From Acidimicrobiia bacterium (GTDB lineage Bacteria; Actinomycetota; Acidimicrobiia; Spongiisociales; SHLN01), in NCBI GenBank assembly GCA_013002865.1, contig JABDLU010000133.1:1-48757 (forward strand): DNA of 48,757 nucleotides. The letters are read 5' to 3'. A model generated the notes under the pieces. The model was not told the DNA's origin. It made no database searches and worked only from the letters and a program-made list of their open reading frames with translations. This document shows positions 15,259-23,707 of this stretch, one piece after another. Position 1 is the stretch's first letter; the number at the start of each line of letters is the position of its first letter. Position numbers and translations under genes: made by a program.

Positions 15259-17322
15259 TCACGCGCTATCGGCGAGCGGCTCGCCGCGGCGCCATCCCGG
15301 GAATGACAGGCTCACCGTGGTCCCGCTGCCGGGTTCGCTCTCGATCTGCAGTGTCCCGCCGTGGGCTTCGATGAGCCGACGGGTGATGGGAATACCCAAC
15401 CCGGACCCGGCCTCGGTTGCCGACTCGGACGTTTCGACCTGACCGAACGGCGTCATGGCCACGGCAATCTCATCCGGGGACATGCCGATGCCGGTGTCGG
15501 CCACGGAAATCGACACCGAACCGTCGACGGCCTCAGCCGCAGTCACATCGACCGTCCCTCCCGCCGGCGTAAATTTCACTGCGTTGTTCACGAGGTTGAT
15601 GATCATTTGGCGAACCCGGCGATCATCCGCCCAGATCGAGCCGAGCGCCGCGGGGACCCGAGAGCTAATCGTCACGCCGCGCTGGTCGGCAAAATGAGAA
15701 ACCATCCGCACGGCAGTGGCGGCCGCCTCCGCCAGCTCGACGGATTCCTCGGTCAGTTCCAGCTTGCCCGCTTCGATGCGGGCGAGATCGAGGATGTCGT
15801 TGATGAGAGCCAGCAGATGGGTGCCGGCCTCGTGTATGTCGCTCGCATACTCGCCATACCGGGGATCTCCCATCGGCCCGAGCGCCTCCATCTTCATCAA
15901 CTCAGTGAGCCCGAGAACGGCGTTGAGCGGGGTGCGCATCTCGTGGCTCATGTTGGCCAGGAAGGCCGACTTGGCCCGGTTGGCGTCGTCGGCCGACGCT
16001 TCGGCGGCCTGCCGCTCGGCGACTTCGCGGGTCAGTTCGGCGGTGCGATCTGCCACCCGGTCCTCCAGGCTGTCCCGCAACTCGATGTTGTGACGCTCGT
16101 GCAACCGCAGGCCCTCGACCATCGCATCGAACGCTCGAGCGGTGGCGCGCAGCTCGCGTATGCGTGTCGGCACCGGGGGTCCCGGTTGCAGTCGGCCCTG
16201 CTTCACCGCCGCGGCACGCCGCCGCAGCGCTTGAAGCGGCTGCGTGACATTTCGCACCAGTCCGGCGCCGAGCACGACGAATAGCCCGGTGGCGAGCAGT
16301 GTTATGACGGCATTGCGCTGGCTGATGCTGCGAATCCCGCCAACGAAATCGCCTTCGTCGACCTGCACGCCGAGCGTCCAGCCCGTTGAGGGGAGAGTCT
16401 CGAAGACGGCCCACCGTCTGGTGCCGTCCCACTCGAACTCAATGAGCTCGTTTCCCGGGCCCGACAGGCTCGCCGGGTCGCCGAAGGCCGCGAAGGTGGC
16501 GGCCGCTTCCGAGCCGCCCGCCTCGGAGATACTCACGAGACGGAGCCCGCCCTGGTCGTCGGGCACCGGCAGTCTCCCGGCATCGGGTAGTGCCACCAGC
16601 GCTCCGTCGGATGTCACGATGAACGCAGACCCGCCGGCGCCGAGCTGCAAACCTCCGAGGAACTCCGACAGCGCCGCCAGCTCGACGTCGACCCCCACCA
16701 CTCCGGCCAGCTCACCGGCTTCGTCCCGGACGGCGACTGCTGTCGTGACGCCCGGGACCTGCGCGGAGAAGAACACGTACGGGTCGGTCCAGATAGGGTT
16801 TGTCACCGCTGCCGCCTGCTCGAACCAGGGACGAGTGCGGGGGTCGTACGCGTCGTCCGGATCTACCGCCGTGTGCACGAGGTCGCCGTGACCGCTCCGC
16901 CAGGTCAGGGAGACGGTTCGCTGGCCGCCGGCGTGGTCGATCCATTTGGTCCGAAACCCGCCTTCCTCGAAACGGTCACTTCGATTCACGAAGAAGAAGT
17001 CACCGTTGGCTTGCCCATAGAAAACACCCGAGAGCGCGGGATTGGCTCGCAGCGCCTCGAGAAAGAACAGCTCGAGGCCATCCTCACCTGTTACCAACCC
17101 GTCCTCGATGGTTGCGGCCGTCAGGGCGGCAACACTCTCGGAGGCATCGAAGAACGACTCGGACTGCCCACTCGACTGGGCGGCCACGTTGTCCATGACC
17201 TGCCGCATGCCGGCGAGCACCTCCGATTCCGTGCTTCGGGATATCGAGATGAATGTCACGACCTCGGCGAGTATGAACAGGACGAGAATCGCCCCGATCA
17301 GCTGGCGTATCGAGAATCTCAT
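15259..17322 (-). CDS. Membrane sensor histidine kinase with extracellular dCache domain
   Basis: 687 residues. A membrane helix (LIGAILVLFILAEVVTF), an extracellular double-Cache sensor (about 35-330, including PRTRPWFEQA and GVVGVDVEL), a second helix (AVITLLATGLFVVLGAGLV), HAMP, a coiled coil, HisKA with NMSHEMRTPLNAVL (about 450) and an ATPase domain with NLVNNAVKFTP, DTGIGMSPDEI and GSGLGIPITRRL. No receiver or Hpt domain is fused. The neighbouring separate REC and Hpt genes are likely partners. The start is ATG at 17322 behind GGGGTGG. Confidence 0.92.
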   Translation of the reverse strand: MRFSIRQLIGAILVLFILAEVVTFISISRSTESEVLAGMRQVMDNVAAQSSGQSESFFDASESVAALTAATIEDGLVTGEDGLELFFLEALRANPALSGVFYGQANGDFFFVNRSDRFEEGGFRTKWIDHAGGQRTVSLTWRSGHGDLVHTAVDPDDAYDPRTRPWFEQAAAVTNPIWTDPYVFFSAQVPGVTTAVAVRDEAGELAGVVGVDVELAALSEFLGGLQLGAGGSAFIVTSDGALVALPDAGRLPVPDDQGGLRLVSISEAGGSEAAATFAAFGDPASLSGPGNELIEFEWDGTRRWAVFETLPSTGWTLGVQVDEGDFVGGIRSISQRNAVITLLATGLFVVLGAGLVRNVTQPLQALRRRAAAVKQGRLQPGPPVPTRIRELRATARAFDAMVEGLRLHERHNIELRDSLEDRVADRTAELTREVAERQAAEASADDANRAKSAFLANMSHEMRTPLNAVLGLTELMKMEALGPMGDPRYGEYASDIHEAGTHLLALINDILDLARIEAGKLELTEESVELAEAAATAVRMVSHFADQRGVTISSRVPAALGSIWADDRRVRQMIINLVNNAVKFTPAGGTVDVTAAEAVDGSVSISVADTGIGMSPDEIAVAMTPFGQVETSESATEAGSGLGIPITRRLIEAHGGTLQIESEPGSGTTVSLSFPGWRRGEPLADSA

Positions 17323-17364
17323 GTCCACCCCGGCTATCGGTGAATCTGCGGGTCGACTTGACCG

Positions 17365-17562
17365 TCAGTCGGAGGGCAGTGAAACCGAGTAGGCACTGAC
17401 TGCCACGTTGCGTGACTCGTCGACTACCACGCCGGTGTCGATCAGCACGACGGGGTCGGGTCGGGCATCGGCCAGTGCCAACCCGGCCAGCGAGGGCATG
17501 GCGGTAGCGGTCAGAACGCCGATCAGCAGTGCGGTCAGACCGAGCAGTGTGCGGATGTTCAT
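17365..17562 (-). CDS. Small secreted protein (65 aa), unknown function
   Basis: A signal peptide (MNIRTLLGLTALLIGVLTAT) with likely cleavage near SLAGLALA-DARP leaves a mature peptide of about 34 residues rich in Val, Asp and Ser. AGGAG lies 8 nt upstream of the ATG. It is the gene directly upstream of the dCache kinase on the same strand, 42 nt away, so co-expression is likely; a ligand or accessory role is speculation. No family recognised. Confidence 0.65.
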   Translation of the reverse strand: MNIRTLLGLTALLIGVLTATAMPSLAGLALADARPDPVVLIDTGVVVDESRNVAVSAYSVSLPSD

Positions 17563-17718
17563 AATTGCGTCTCCTCGTTTGGGTCTCGGTGACCTATCGG
17601 AGGCGGACCCGCTCGACCGAGTAGTGCTTACGCAGGGCGTGAACAATTTCGCGGGTTCTTTACAGAACTGCCCGGGAAACACCTTCAGCTAAAACCGCCG
17701 GGGACCGAGGTACCGGGC
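17563..17718. other. Intergenic region between divergent signalling genes
   Basis: 156 nt between the secreted-peptide gene and the REC gene. It contains GTTCT-TTAC-AGAAC and other partial dyads. I see no convincing promoter or riboswitch, although divergent promoters must lie here. Confidence 0.35.
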
Positions 17719-18099
17719 ATGAACACCAACATGCGCATTCTGGTTGCCGAGGACAACTTCGTGAACCGAAAGGTCTTGCTTGCCTTCCTCGAGCAGCTGG
17801 AATTGACTGCCGACGTAGCCGAAGACGGCGAACAAGTGGTCGGCCTAGTGCGAGAGGGCGACTACGACGTGATCCTGATGGACATCAGGATGCCAGGAGT
17901 CGATGGCGTCGAAGCGACCGAGCGGATCAGGGCCCTCGGTGACGATGTGCACCAGCCCTTTGTCGTCGCCGTCACCGCTTCAGCGATGATGGACGACAAC
18001 GAGCGGTATCGGGCGGCCGGCATCGACGCCGTTCTCACCAAGCCGCTCGCCCTGAGCCAGCTGGCCGGCGTCCTGGAGAGTCTGCCCGAAGCCGCATGA
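17719..18099 (+). CDS. Stand-alone receiver (REC) domain protein
   Basis: 126 residues, a single CheY-like domain: acidic pocket AEDN (about 12), phosphoacceptor Asp in ILMDIRMPG (about 56), VTASAMM (switch Thr/Ser) and the Lys in LTKPLA (about 107). No output domain. It overlaps the Hpt gene by 4 nt (ATGA), so the two are coupled and probably exchange phosphate. Confidence 0.93.
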   Translation: MNTNMRILVAEDNFVNRKVLLAFLEQLELTADVAEDGEQVVGLVREGDYDVILMDIRMPGVDGVEATERIRALGDDVHQPFVVAVTASAMMDDNERYRAAGIDAVLTKPLALSQLAGVLESLPEAA

Positions 18100-18446
18100 C
18101 CTCGCTGACCGTCGATCGGTCCGTTCTCGACGGCCTGCTGGCCGAAACGGGCGACCACAGCCTGGTCGAGCTGGTCCTCGACGCGTATCTCGAGCGGGCA
18201 CCCGAGTTGACCGGGTCATTGGGACGGGCGGTCGCCGCCGGAGCCCGACCCGACGCAGCCCACCACGCCCACGACCTCGCATCATTGAGCGGCCAGGTGG
18301 GGGCGACGGCGCTGGCGAAGCTGGCCCGTCAGGTCGAGTACGACGCCGACCACACGAGCAATGCGCTCGATGCACAGTTCCGACGTGTCGAGCACGCCCT
18401 CCCGCTCGTACTTGCCGAAATTGCCGCTCTTCGCGCCGGTGGCTAG
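18096..18446 (+). CDS. Histidine phosphotransfer (Hpt) domain protein
   Basis: 116 residues, all-helical. The Hpt signature is AHHAHDLASLSGQVGATALAK (about 48-68), with the phosphoaccepting His in AHDLASLSG. It relays phosphate between REC domains. Coupled to the upstream REC gene; its stop shares CTAG with the convergent OmpR-type regulator. Confidence 0.85.
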   Translation: MTSLTVDRSVLDGLLAETGDHSLVELVLDAYLERAPELTGSLGRAVAAGARPDAAHHAHDLASLSGQVGATALAKLARQVEYDADHTSNALDAQFRRVEHALPLVLAEIAALRAGG

Positions 18447-19111
18447 GCGGACTCGAGCCGGTAGCCGATCCCCCGCAGAGTCGTGATGGAGAGATCGGGG
18501 AGCTTCTTGCGAACGGCGGCTACGTGGGCATCGACGGTACGTGACCGACCCATGAACTCCTGCTCCCAGACCCGCTCGAACAGGTCCTGTCGCGAAACCG
18601 CCGCCCCGATGTGACGAACCAGGTGACGTAGCAGGTCGAACTCGCGAGCGGTTAGCTCGATGACATCTCCATGGCGGCGAACCTCGCGCCGCGCCATGTC
18701 GATCTCGTACCCGGAGAGCTCGATCATTCGCTGCGGGTCTGTCTGATCGCCGACCCGTCGCTTGATCGCCCGAACCCGCGCCAGCAACTCACGAGGCGAG
18801 AACGGCTTGGTGGCGTAATCGTCGGCGCCCAACTCCAGCCCGAGCACCTTGTTCATCTCGTCGGCCTGGGAGGAGAGAATGACGATCGGCACCATTGAGG
18901 TTGAGCGTATGGTGCGGCACACGTCGAAGCCGCTCATGTCCGGCAGCCGCAGGTCGAGGATCACCACCTGCGGGTTTAACCGGGCAAACGCCTCGAGTCC
19001 GCCGCGGCCGGTGTCCTCCACGACGACCTCGTAACCCTCGCTGGCGAACGTCCGGGTGACGAGTTCTGAGAACACCGGCTCGTCCTCGATCATCAGGATG
19101 GGACGCTCCAT
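18443..19111 (-). CDS. OmpR/PhoB-family response regulator
   Basis: 222 residues. REC domain with EDEP, phosphoacceptor VVILDLRLPDMSG (about 53) and YATKPFSPREL; then a winged-helix domain with EFDLLRHLVRH, RTVDAHVAAVRKKL and TLRGIGYRLE. DNA-binding transcriptional regulator. A TAGGGT box ends 6 nt before the ATG (leaderless). Likely final output of the local phosphorelay; the LPNTG gene just upstream is a plausible target or co-regulated gene. Confidence 0.94.
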   Translation of the reverse strand: MERPILMIEDEPVFSELVTRTFASEGYEVVVEDTGRGGLEAFARLNPQVVILDLRLPDMSGFDVCRTIRSTSMVPIVILSSQADEMNKVLGLELGADDYATKPFSPRELLARVRAIKRRVGDQTDPQRMIELSGYEIDMARREVRRHGDVIELTAREFDLLRHLVRHIGAAVSRQDLFERVWEQEFMGRSRTVDAHVAAVRKKLPDLSITTLRGIGYRLESA

Positions 19112-19117
19112 GCGGCG

Positions 19118-19123
19118 ACCCTA
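19118..19123 (-). promoter_or_regulatory. -10 box of the OmpR-type regulator, leaderless type
   Basis: TAGGGT followed by 6 nt and the ATG. Confidence 0.5.
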
Positions 19124-19198
19124 CCGGTTGCTTCCAGTCGGTACAACGTTTCGACCGACCGACGCCGGGGGCCGCCGCCGCGCATCCGGTTTCGGCCG

Positions 19199-20020
19199 TC
19201 AGGCTCCCATTTCGGTGTGGGCCACGGGCGCCATCCGCAGCAACCCGAGCCCGAGCGCGAGTGCCGCGCAGGCCACGAGGGCAACGGTGGAGTGCACCCC
19301 GGTGTTCGGCAGCTCGGTGAGCTGTGGCTGCACCGAGACACTGATCCCCTTGACCGCCGCGGCCGGCACTCCGGCCGCCGGCGCCGGATCGGCAACTGCT
19401 GTCGGATCAGAAGCAGTCGCCGATCCGGAGACCGGGGCGGGCTCCGCTGCAATGGTGGCGGAAGCAGCGGACGGAGCCGGAGGAGGCACCGGCGCCGGGA
19501 GGGAGGCCGTGGTCCCGAGTGTGGCGGGGGCCACCGCCGTGAGGGCGGCACACAAGGGGACGACCGAGTTGGGGTTGTAGGCATCGAAGAAGCCGTGCTC
19601 GGCGACGACCTGGACGGCATCAGCGCCCAGCTCGATCGTGCCCAGGGCGAACACCGCGAGATCTTGGTCGGCTGGAAGGTCCGGGGTTATGGCACTGCTG
19701 GCAATACGAGTGCTGGACGCGCCCTCAAAGGACAACGACCAGACCTCGGCCGGCTGGGTGTGACCCTGTCCGGGCTTCACAGAGTGGTCATCGTAGGACG
19801 CCAGCGTGAGCTGGTAGGTGCCGGCCGGGATTTCAACCGGGAAGGGTCCGAGGCGGTTTTCGGTGTCGTTCCATCCGAGCAACTGACGGTGCGTCAGTTT
19901 CACGACGTAGTCGCCGGTCGCCGGGCAGGCGGGGGCGTTCGCAGAAGCGGCAGCCGGGGCGGCCGAGACGCCAACGACGCTGGCGGCAATGGTCAGGACG
20001 GTGATCAGTTTCTTCATCAA
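19199..20020 (-). CDS. Wall-anchored LPNTG surface protein
   Basis: 273 residues. Signal peptide (LITVLTIAASVVGVSAAPAAASA), a beta-rich globular region about 30-160 with two Cys (CPATG near 33 and PLCAAL near 160), a Pro/Ala/Thr-rich spacer, and a C-terminal sorting signal: LPNTG, hydrophobic ALVACAALALGLGLL and a short tail. The tail ends MAPVAHTEMGA with only a single Arg after the helix, weak for a sortase signal. Function of the globular part unknown. Confidence 0.8.
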   Translation of the reverse strand: MMKKLITVLTIAASVVGVSAAPAAASANAPACPATGDYVVKLTHRQLLGWNDTENRLGPFPVEIPAGTYQLTLASYDDHSVKPGQGHTQPAEVWSLSFEGASSTRIASSAITPDLPADQDLAVFALGTIELGADAVQVVAEHGFFDAYNPNSVVPLCAALTAVAPATLGTTASLPAPVPPPAPSAASATIAAEPAPVSGSATASDPTAVADPAPAAGVPAAAVKGISVSVQPQLTELPNTGVHSTVALVACAALALGLGLLRMAPVAHTEMGA

Positions 20021-20066
20021 GCTCTCCTCTTGTGTGAGGAGTCTTTCGACGGCGGCCTCGCAGACC

Positions 20067-20088
20067 TACGTACAGAAACGCAAAGAGA
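20067..20088 (-). promoter_or_regulatory. Possible direct repeat upstream of the LPNTG gene
   Basis: On the minus strand TTTACGTTCTC is followed directly by TTTGCGTTTCT, an imperfect 11-nt direct repeat about 47 nt upstream of the ATG. OmpR-family regulators bind such repeats, and one is encoded just downstream. The match is partial. Confidence 0.3.
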
Positions 20089-20104
20089 ACGTAAATTGGC
20101 CGAC

Positions 20105-20437
20105 TCAGTCGATCCGGGCAGCGAGTCCTCGTGGAGCAATCTGGAGGTAAGAGCTGCGAATCAGCTCGTCGACCTCGTCCCAGTCGATCGGCTCGACCAG
20201 CATCATGGTGAGCCACCCGTAGCGCCCGACGTAGGCCGAGCGCTCGAAGCGGGGGTCGCCGAGCAGGGCGTCGACCTCGGCGGGATCGGCCTTGAAGCCG
20301 ACAGTGGCCGCCTCTTCCCCACATGAGGCGAAGATCTTGTCGCGCACCCGGAAGGTCGGGTGACCCCAGGTTTCACGCTCGACTGTTTCGGGCAGGGCCA
20401 GGCACAACGCCCGGATCCGGTCGAGGCGGCTCGGCAT
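20105..20437 (-). CDS. MmcQ/YjbR-family protein
   Basis: 110 residues. Family features ALPETVERETWGHPTFRVRDKIFA at the N-terminus and YGWLTMMLVEPIDWDEV near 75-90. Small CyaY-like fold, sometimes called DNA-binding, of unknown cellular role. A TAGTCT box ends 6 nt before the ATG, back to back with the rnhB promoter. Confidence 0.9.
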   Translation of the reverse strand: MPSRLDRIRALCLALPETVERETWGHPTFRVRDKIFASCGEEAATVGFKADPAEVDALLGDPRFERSAYVGRYGWLTMMLVEPIDWDEVDELIRSSYLQIAPRGLAARID

Positions 20438-20443
20438 GGCCTG

Positions 20444-20449
20444 AGACTA
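20444..20449 (-). promoter_or_regulatory. -10 box of the yjbR-like gene, leaderless type
   Basis: TAGTCT followed by 6 nt and the ATG; divergent with the rnhB -10 only 13 nt away. Confidence 0.5.
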
Positions 20450-20462
20450 CGCCGGGCACTGG

Positions 20463-20468
20463 TACGCT
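20463..20468 (+). promoter_or_regulatory. -10 box of rnhB, leaderless type
   Basis: TACGCT followed by 7 nt and the ATG. Confidence 0.5.
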
Positions 20469-20475
20469 CGCCATC

Positions 20476-21177
20476 ATGACCACCGGCACAGTTCCCAAGC
20501 TGCGCAAGGCGATCAAGCGCAAGTCCCCCGGCCTCACCCAGGAGCGGGAGCTGTGGGACCGTGGCTATCAGATCGTCGTCGGAGTGGACGAGGTGGGCCG
20601 CGGCGCCTGGGCGGGGCCCATCAGTGTCGGGGCGGCCGTCATTCCCAAAGACCGCCGCATTTACAAGGTGCGCGACTCAAAAATGCTCCGGGAAGAGGAG
20701 CGTGAGGCCCTGTTCGACCGGGTGGCCGACTGGGTGGAGGCCTGGGCGGTCGGCCACGCTTCGCACTGGGAGTGCGACCGGTACGGCATGTCCGAGGCGC
20801 AGAAGGTGGCCGCCCGGCGGGCACTCGACCAGCTCGGGGTCAGCCACGACATTGCCATCATCGACGGCAACTGGGACTTCGTGGGCGGCCGGACCCGCAA
20901 GCTGATCAAGGCCGACGCGGTGTGCCTGTCGGTGGCGTCGGCCTCGATCCTCGCCAAAGTGACCCGGGACCGCATCATGCGCCGGATGGCGATCCGGTTT
21001 CCGGGCTACAACTTCGAGAACAACAAGGGTTACCGGGGACCGCACCACCAGGCCGGCCTGGCCGAGCTCGGTCCGAGCCCCATCCATCGCAAGAGCTGGG
21101 CGTTCATGGACACCATCCCCGAGATCACCGAGCCCCGCTACCGCCGCCCCGACCCGCAAGGCCAGCTGTTCGACTGA
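20476..21177 (+). CDS. rnhB: Ribonuclease HII
   Basis: 233 residues. Removes RNA from RNA-DNA hybrids and starts repair at single ribonucleotides. Catalytic motif VDEVGRGAWAGP (about 34-45), later acidic residues in IIDGNWDF (about 137), SASILAKVTRD (about 157) and NKGYRGPHH near 190. I start at the ATG at 20476 because a -10 box lies 7 nt upstream. The N-terminal 20 residues are basic. Converges with the MFS gene. Confidence 0.95.
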   Translation: MTTGTVPKLRKAIKRKSPGLTQERELWDRGYQIVVGVDEVGRGAWAGPISVGAAVIPKDRRIYKVRDSKMLREEEREALFDRVADWVEAWAVGHASHWECDRYGMSEAQKVAARRALDQLGVSHDIAIIDGNWDFVGGRTRKLIKADAVCLSVASASILAKVTRDRIMRRMAIRFPGYNFENNKGYRGPHHQAGLAELGPSPIHRKSWAFMDTIPEITEPRYRRPDPQGQLFD

Positions 21178-21183
21178 GGCGGA

Positions 21184-22338
21184 TCAGCCCTCCACCGGCT
21201 TGATCACGCCGGCGGCGATCGCAGCGAGGGCGGCCGCGCCGAGAACCGGCCAGGCCCGCGAGCCGCTGACCTCGGCGGTCCAGCCGGCCAGTGCCGGGCC
21301 GGCCGCGCCGACGGCACCGAACACGAGGGACGTGAAGCCCATGGCGGTACCGAGGCTGTCCGAGTCGAATACCTCGGCGGTGTACATCCCGGCCAGCGCC
21401 GACAGTGCACCAATCCCGAATCCGGCGCAGATGGCAAACAGGACGGCCGGGAGGAGTGTCCCGGACACCGACAGCAGCACTCCCCCGAGTGCCAGAACGA
21501 CGTAGGCGAGCTGCATGCTCCGACCGACCCCGATCGCGGACACGAGCGGCGCCAACGGGAGGCGGCCACCCAGCTGGGCGAGGCCGCGCAAGCCACCGAT
21601 CGTCGACGCCAGTCCGATCGAGAGGCCGGCACTGGTCATAGCCGGTACCTGGTACACGATGATCACCGATGCGGTCATCCCCCCGACGGCCTGCGCAAAC
21701 AGAAAGCGGCGCACATAGGTGTTGCCGAGCCGGGCGCGGATCGCCGCCAAGCTCGATTGCCGGCCCGGCATACCGGGCGTCGGAACCGACACTGCCGCAG
21801 CCAGCAGGGACGTCGTTGCGAACGCCCCGAGGACCACCAGTGCCGTCCGCCAGCCGAAGCGGGCCTCGAGCCAGGCCGCAGCCGGGATCGCCAGCACGCT
21901 GGCGAAGGCTCCCCAGATGGTCAGCACCGCGATGGCCCTATTCGGGTCGGCCGGGGCGATGCGAACGGCGACGGTCTGGGTGACGTGGTAGAACGCGAGG
22001 GCGGCCAGCGATCCTCCCGCCACGGCCCCGGCGGCCGTGAATACGGCCACCGATTGGGCCGCCGCCGCCGCCACGAACGACGCCATCGTCAGCGCCGCCC
22101 CGGCGGCGAAGACGAGACGACTACCGAAGCGGTCCAGCAGCCATCCACCGCCCAGACCACCGATCCCGCCGAGCAACAGGCTGAGTGCATAGGCCCCGGT
22201 GAGCGCCGCCTCGCTCCAGCCGGTGTCCTCGATGATCGGGTCGAGCAGGACGCCGAACGAATAGAACCAGGCACCGTAGGCGCCGATTGTGACGACTCCG
22301 AGCAGGGCCAGGCGTCCCCGCGGCAGCCCGTCGCTCAC
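21184..22338 (-). CDS. Major facilitator superfamily transporter
   Basis: 384 residues, about 12 hydrophobic helices. The loop 2-3 signature appears as GGWLLDRFGSRLV (about 64-76), with a weaker repeat in the second half. The pattern resembles MFS members of the monocarboxylate/oxalate type, but the substrate is unknown. GTG start 4 nt after the LigD-polymerase stop, so the two form one operon. Confidence 0.9.
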   Translation of the reverse strand: MSDGLPRGRLALLGVVTIGAYGAWFYSFGVLLDPIIEDTGWSEAALTGAYALSLLLGGIGGLGGGWLLDRFGSRLVFAAGAALTMASFVAAAAAQSVAVFTAAGAVAGGSLAALAFYHVTQTVAVRIAPADPNRAIAVLTIWGAFASVLAIPAAAWLEARFGWRTALVVLGAFATTSLLAAAVSVPTPGMPGRQSSLAAIRARLGNTYVRRFLFAQAVGGMTASVIIVYQVPAMTSAGLSIGLASTIGGLRGLAQLGGRLPLAPLVSAIGVGRSMQLAYVVLALGGVLLSVSGTLLPAVLFAICAGFGIGALSALAGMYTAEVFDSDSLGTAMGFTSLVFGAVGAAGPALAGWTAEVSGSRAWPVLGAAALAAIAAGVIKPVEG

Positions 22339-22342
22339 GAGG

Positions 22343-23245
22343 TCAGCTCCGAAAGCGGTCGAAGCTGTGCAGCTCCAGGCCGGCGGTCTCGAGCAGCTTC
22401 ATGACCGAAGGATGGGCAACGCCCAGGTTCGCCTTCGACTCGTCGTAGGCGGCCCAGGGGCGGCCCCCTACCCGATCGGGGGCATCGGCGATCGTCCAGG
22501 CATCCGGCTCGGTGGAGTCCAGCTCATCCCAGTCCAGCGGCATGGCGACCGGTGCAGTGGGGCGGGGCCGCACCGACCAGGGGGCGACCGCAGTGGCCCC
22601 GAAGCCGTTGCGCAGCCAGTCGACGAACACCCGATCGCCCCGGTTCTTCTTCTGGAACTCGAGGGTGAGCGCATCGGGGTCGTGGGCGACGGCCAAGCGA
22701 GCGATCCCCTGTGCCGTCTCAGACAGAGCCGTCCAGGAGTCGGTGGCATCGAGCGGGGTCACCACGTGATAGCCCTTCGATCCGGTAGACATGAGAAACC
22801 CGGGCAGTTCGAGCAGATCGAGAAACTCCTTGATGGTCCGGGCGGCCTGCCGGGCCGTATCAGTCCGGCCCGGCGAAGGATCGAGATCAAAGATGAGCCG
22901 GTCCGGCGACTCCGGGTTGGCGGCTGAGAAGACCGGGGCGTGAAACGTGATGGTGTTCTGATTGGCGAGATAGATCAGCCCGTCGGCTGAGTCGATGACC
23001 GGGTGAAGCGTCTCGCCGTCCTTCTTGTCCATCGAGAACCGCTCGATGAAGTCCGGAAAGTAGTCGGGGGAGTTCTTCTGCATGAATCCCCGCTTTCCGA
23101 TGCCGCTCGGAAATCGCTCCAGCGTGAGTGGCCGGCCGGCCAGATGCTCGAGCATCCCATCAGCGACCGATTCGTAGTAATCGATCAGCTCGCCCTTGGT
23201 GATGCCCGGGAACATGACCTTGTCGCGACTCGTGATGCGGACCAT
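22343..23245 (-). CDS. LigD-type polymerase/primase domain protein, stand-alone
   Basis: 300 residues matching the polymerase domain of bacterial NHEJ LigD: GKRGFMQKNSPDYFPDF near the N-terminus, metal-binding FDLDPSPG (about 120), STGSKGYHVVTPLD (about 153) and VDWLRNGFGATAVAPWS (about 212). The family adds ribonucleotides and fills gaps at broken ends. Ligase and nuclease domains are absent and no ku gene is in the window; stand-alone forms are common in actinobacteria. A TAGCCT box lies 6 nt before the ATG. Confidence 0.93.
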   Translation of the reverse strand: MVRITSRDKVMFPGITKGELIDYYESVADGMLEHLAGRPLTLERFPSGIGKRGFMQKNSPDYFPDFIERFSMDKKDGETLHPVIDSADGLIYLANQNTITFHAPVFSAANPESPDRLIFDLDPSPGRTDTARQAARTIKEFLDLLELPGFLMSTGSKGYHVVTPLDATDSWTALSETAQGIARLAVAHDPDALTLEFQKKNRGDRVFVDWLRNGFGATAVAPWSVRPRPTAPVAMPLDWDELDSTEPDAWTIADAPDRVGGRPWAAYDESKANLGVAHPSVMKLLETAGLELHSFDRFRS

Positions 23246-23251
23246 GGGACG

Positions 23252-23257
23252 AGGCTA
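23252..23257 (-). promoter_or_regulatory. -10 box of the LigD-polymerase operon, leaderless type
   Basis: TAGCCT followed by 6 nt and the ATG. Confidence 0.5.
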
Positions 23258-23264
23258 CGCCTCA

Positions 23265-23299
23265 GTTGGTCAGTGGTCAGTGGTCGGTGGTCAATGGCC
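23265..23299 (+). repeat. Heptamer tandem array 4
   Basis: Units GTTGGTC, AGTGGTC, AGTGGTC, GGTGGTC, AATGGCC; the other strand reads GACCACT-like units. It precedes the lipoprotein gene, whose other side carries array 5. Confidence 0.8.
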
Positions 23300-23338
23300 C
23301 GGCTACGGAGGGAGGCACGGGGTGCCGATGAGGAGAGT

Positions 23339-23701
23339 GTGAAGAACCTTGCGTTAGTGGCGGTCGGCTGTGCGCTGGTGCTCTCAGCCTGCTCGACGAT
23401 GGACGATGTGGCGGTGGTGCACGGGTGCCCGGCATCGGTCCGGATCATCACGGCTCATCTACAGCCCGGTGTTGCCTTCGTGGGCGGTGAAGCAGAGACG
23501 GCCTACCGCGGGAAGTTGTGGAGTGAGACGGTTCCGCCAGACCAGGTCACGCGCCTCGCCGGAATCGTCAACATGGGTCCCGACGATCTCGTACGCGTAT
23601 CGACCGATTTCGACTGGGAACGAACCCTCACCCGTTCCGAACTGCGCGACCTGGACGTCCCCATCGAACTCCCGCCCGAAGCCTGCCCTCCAGCCGATTG
23701 A
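23339..23701 (+). CDS. Small lipoprotein, unknown function
   Basis: 120 residues. Lipoprotein signal VKNLALVAVGCALVLSAC with lipobox LSAC near residue 18; two more Cys (HGCPAS and EACPPAD) may pair in the mature protein. GTG start with AGGAG 4 nt upstream; a longer in-frame reading would run back through array 4. No family recognised. It is flanked by heptamer arrays 4 and 5. Confidence 0.75.
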   Translation: MKNLALVAVGCALVLSACSTMDDVAVVHGCPASVRIITAHLQPGVAFVGGEAETAYRGKLWSETVPPDQVTRLAGIVNMGPDDLVRVSTDFDWERTLTRSELRDLDVPIELPPEACPPAD

Positions 23702-23707
23702 CGGGCG

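Noticed and set aside
17563-17718. Possible riboswitch between the kinase and REC genes
   Set aside because: The sequence lacks the conserved cores of the classes I checked by eye (c-di-GMP, ydaO, ykkC).
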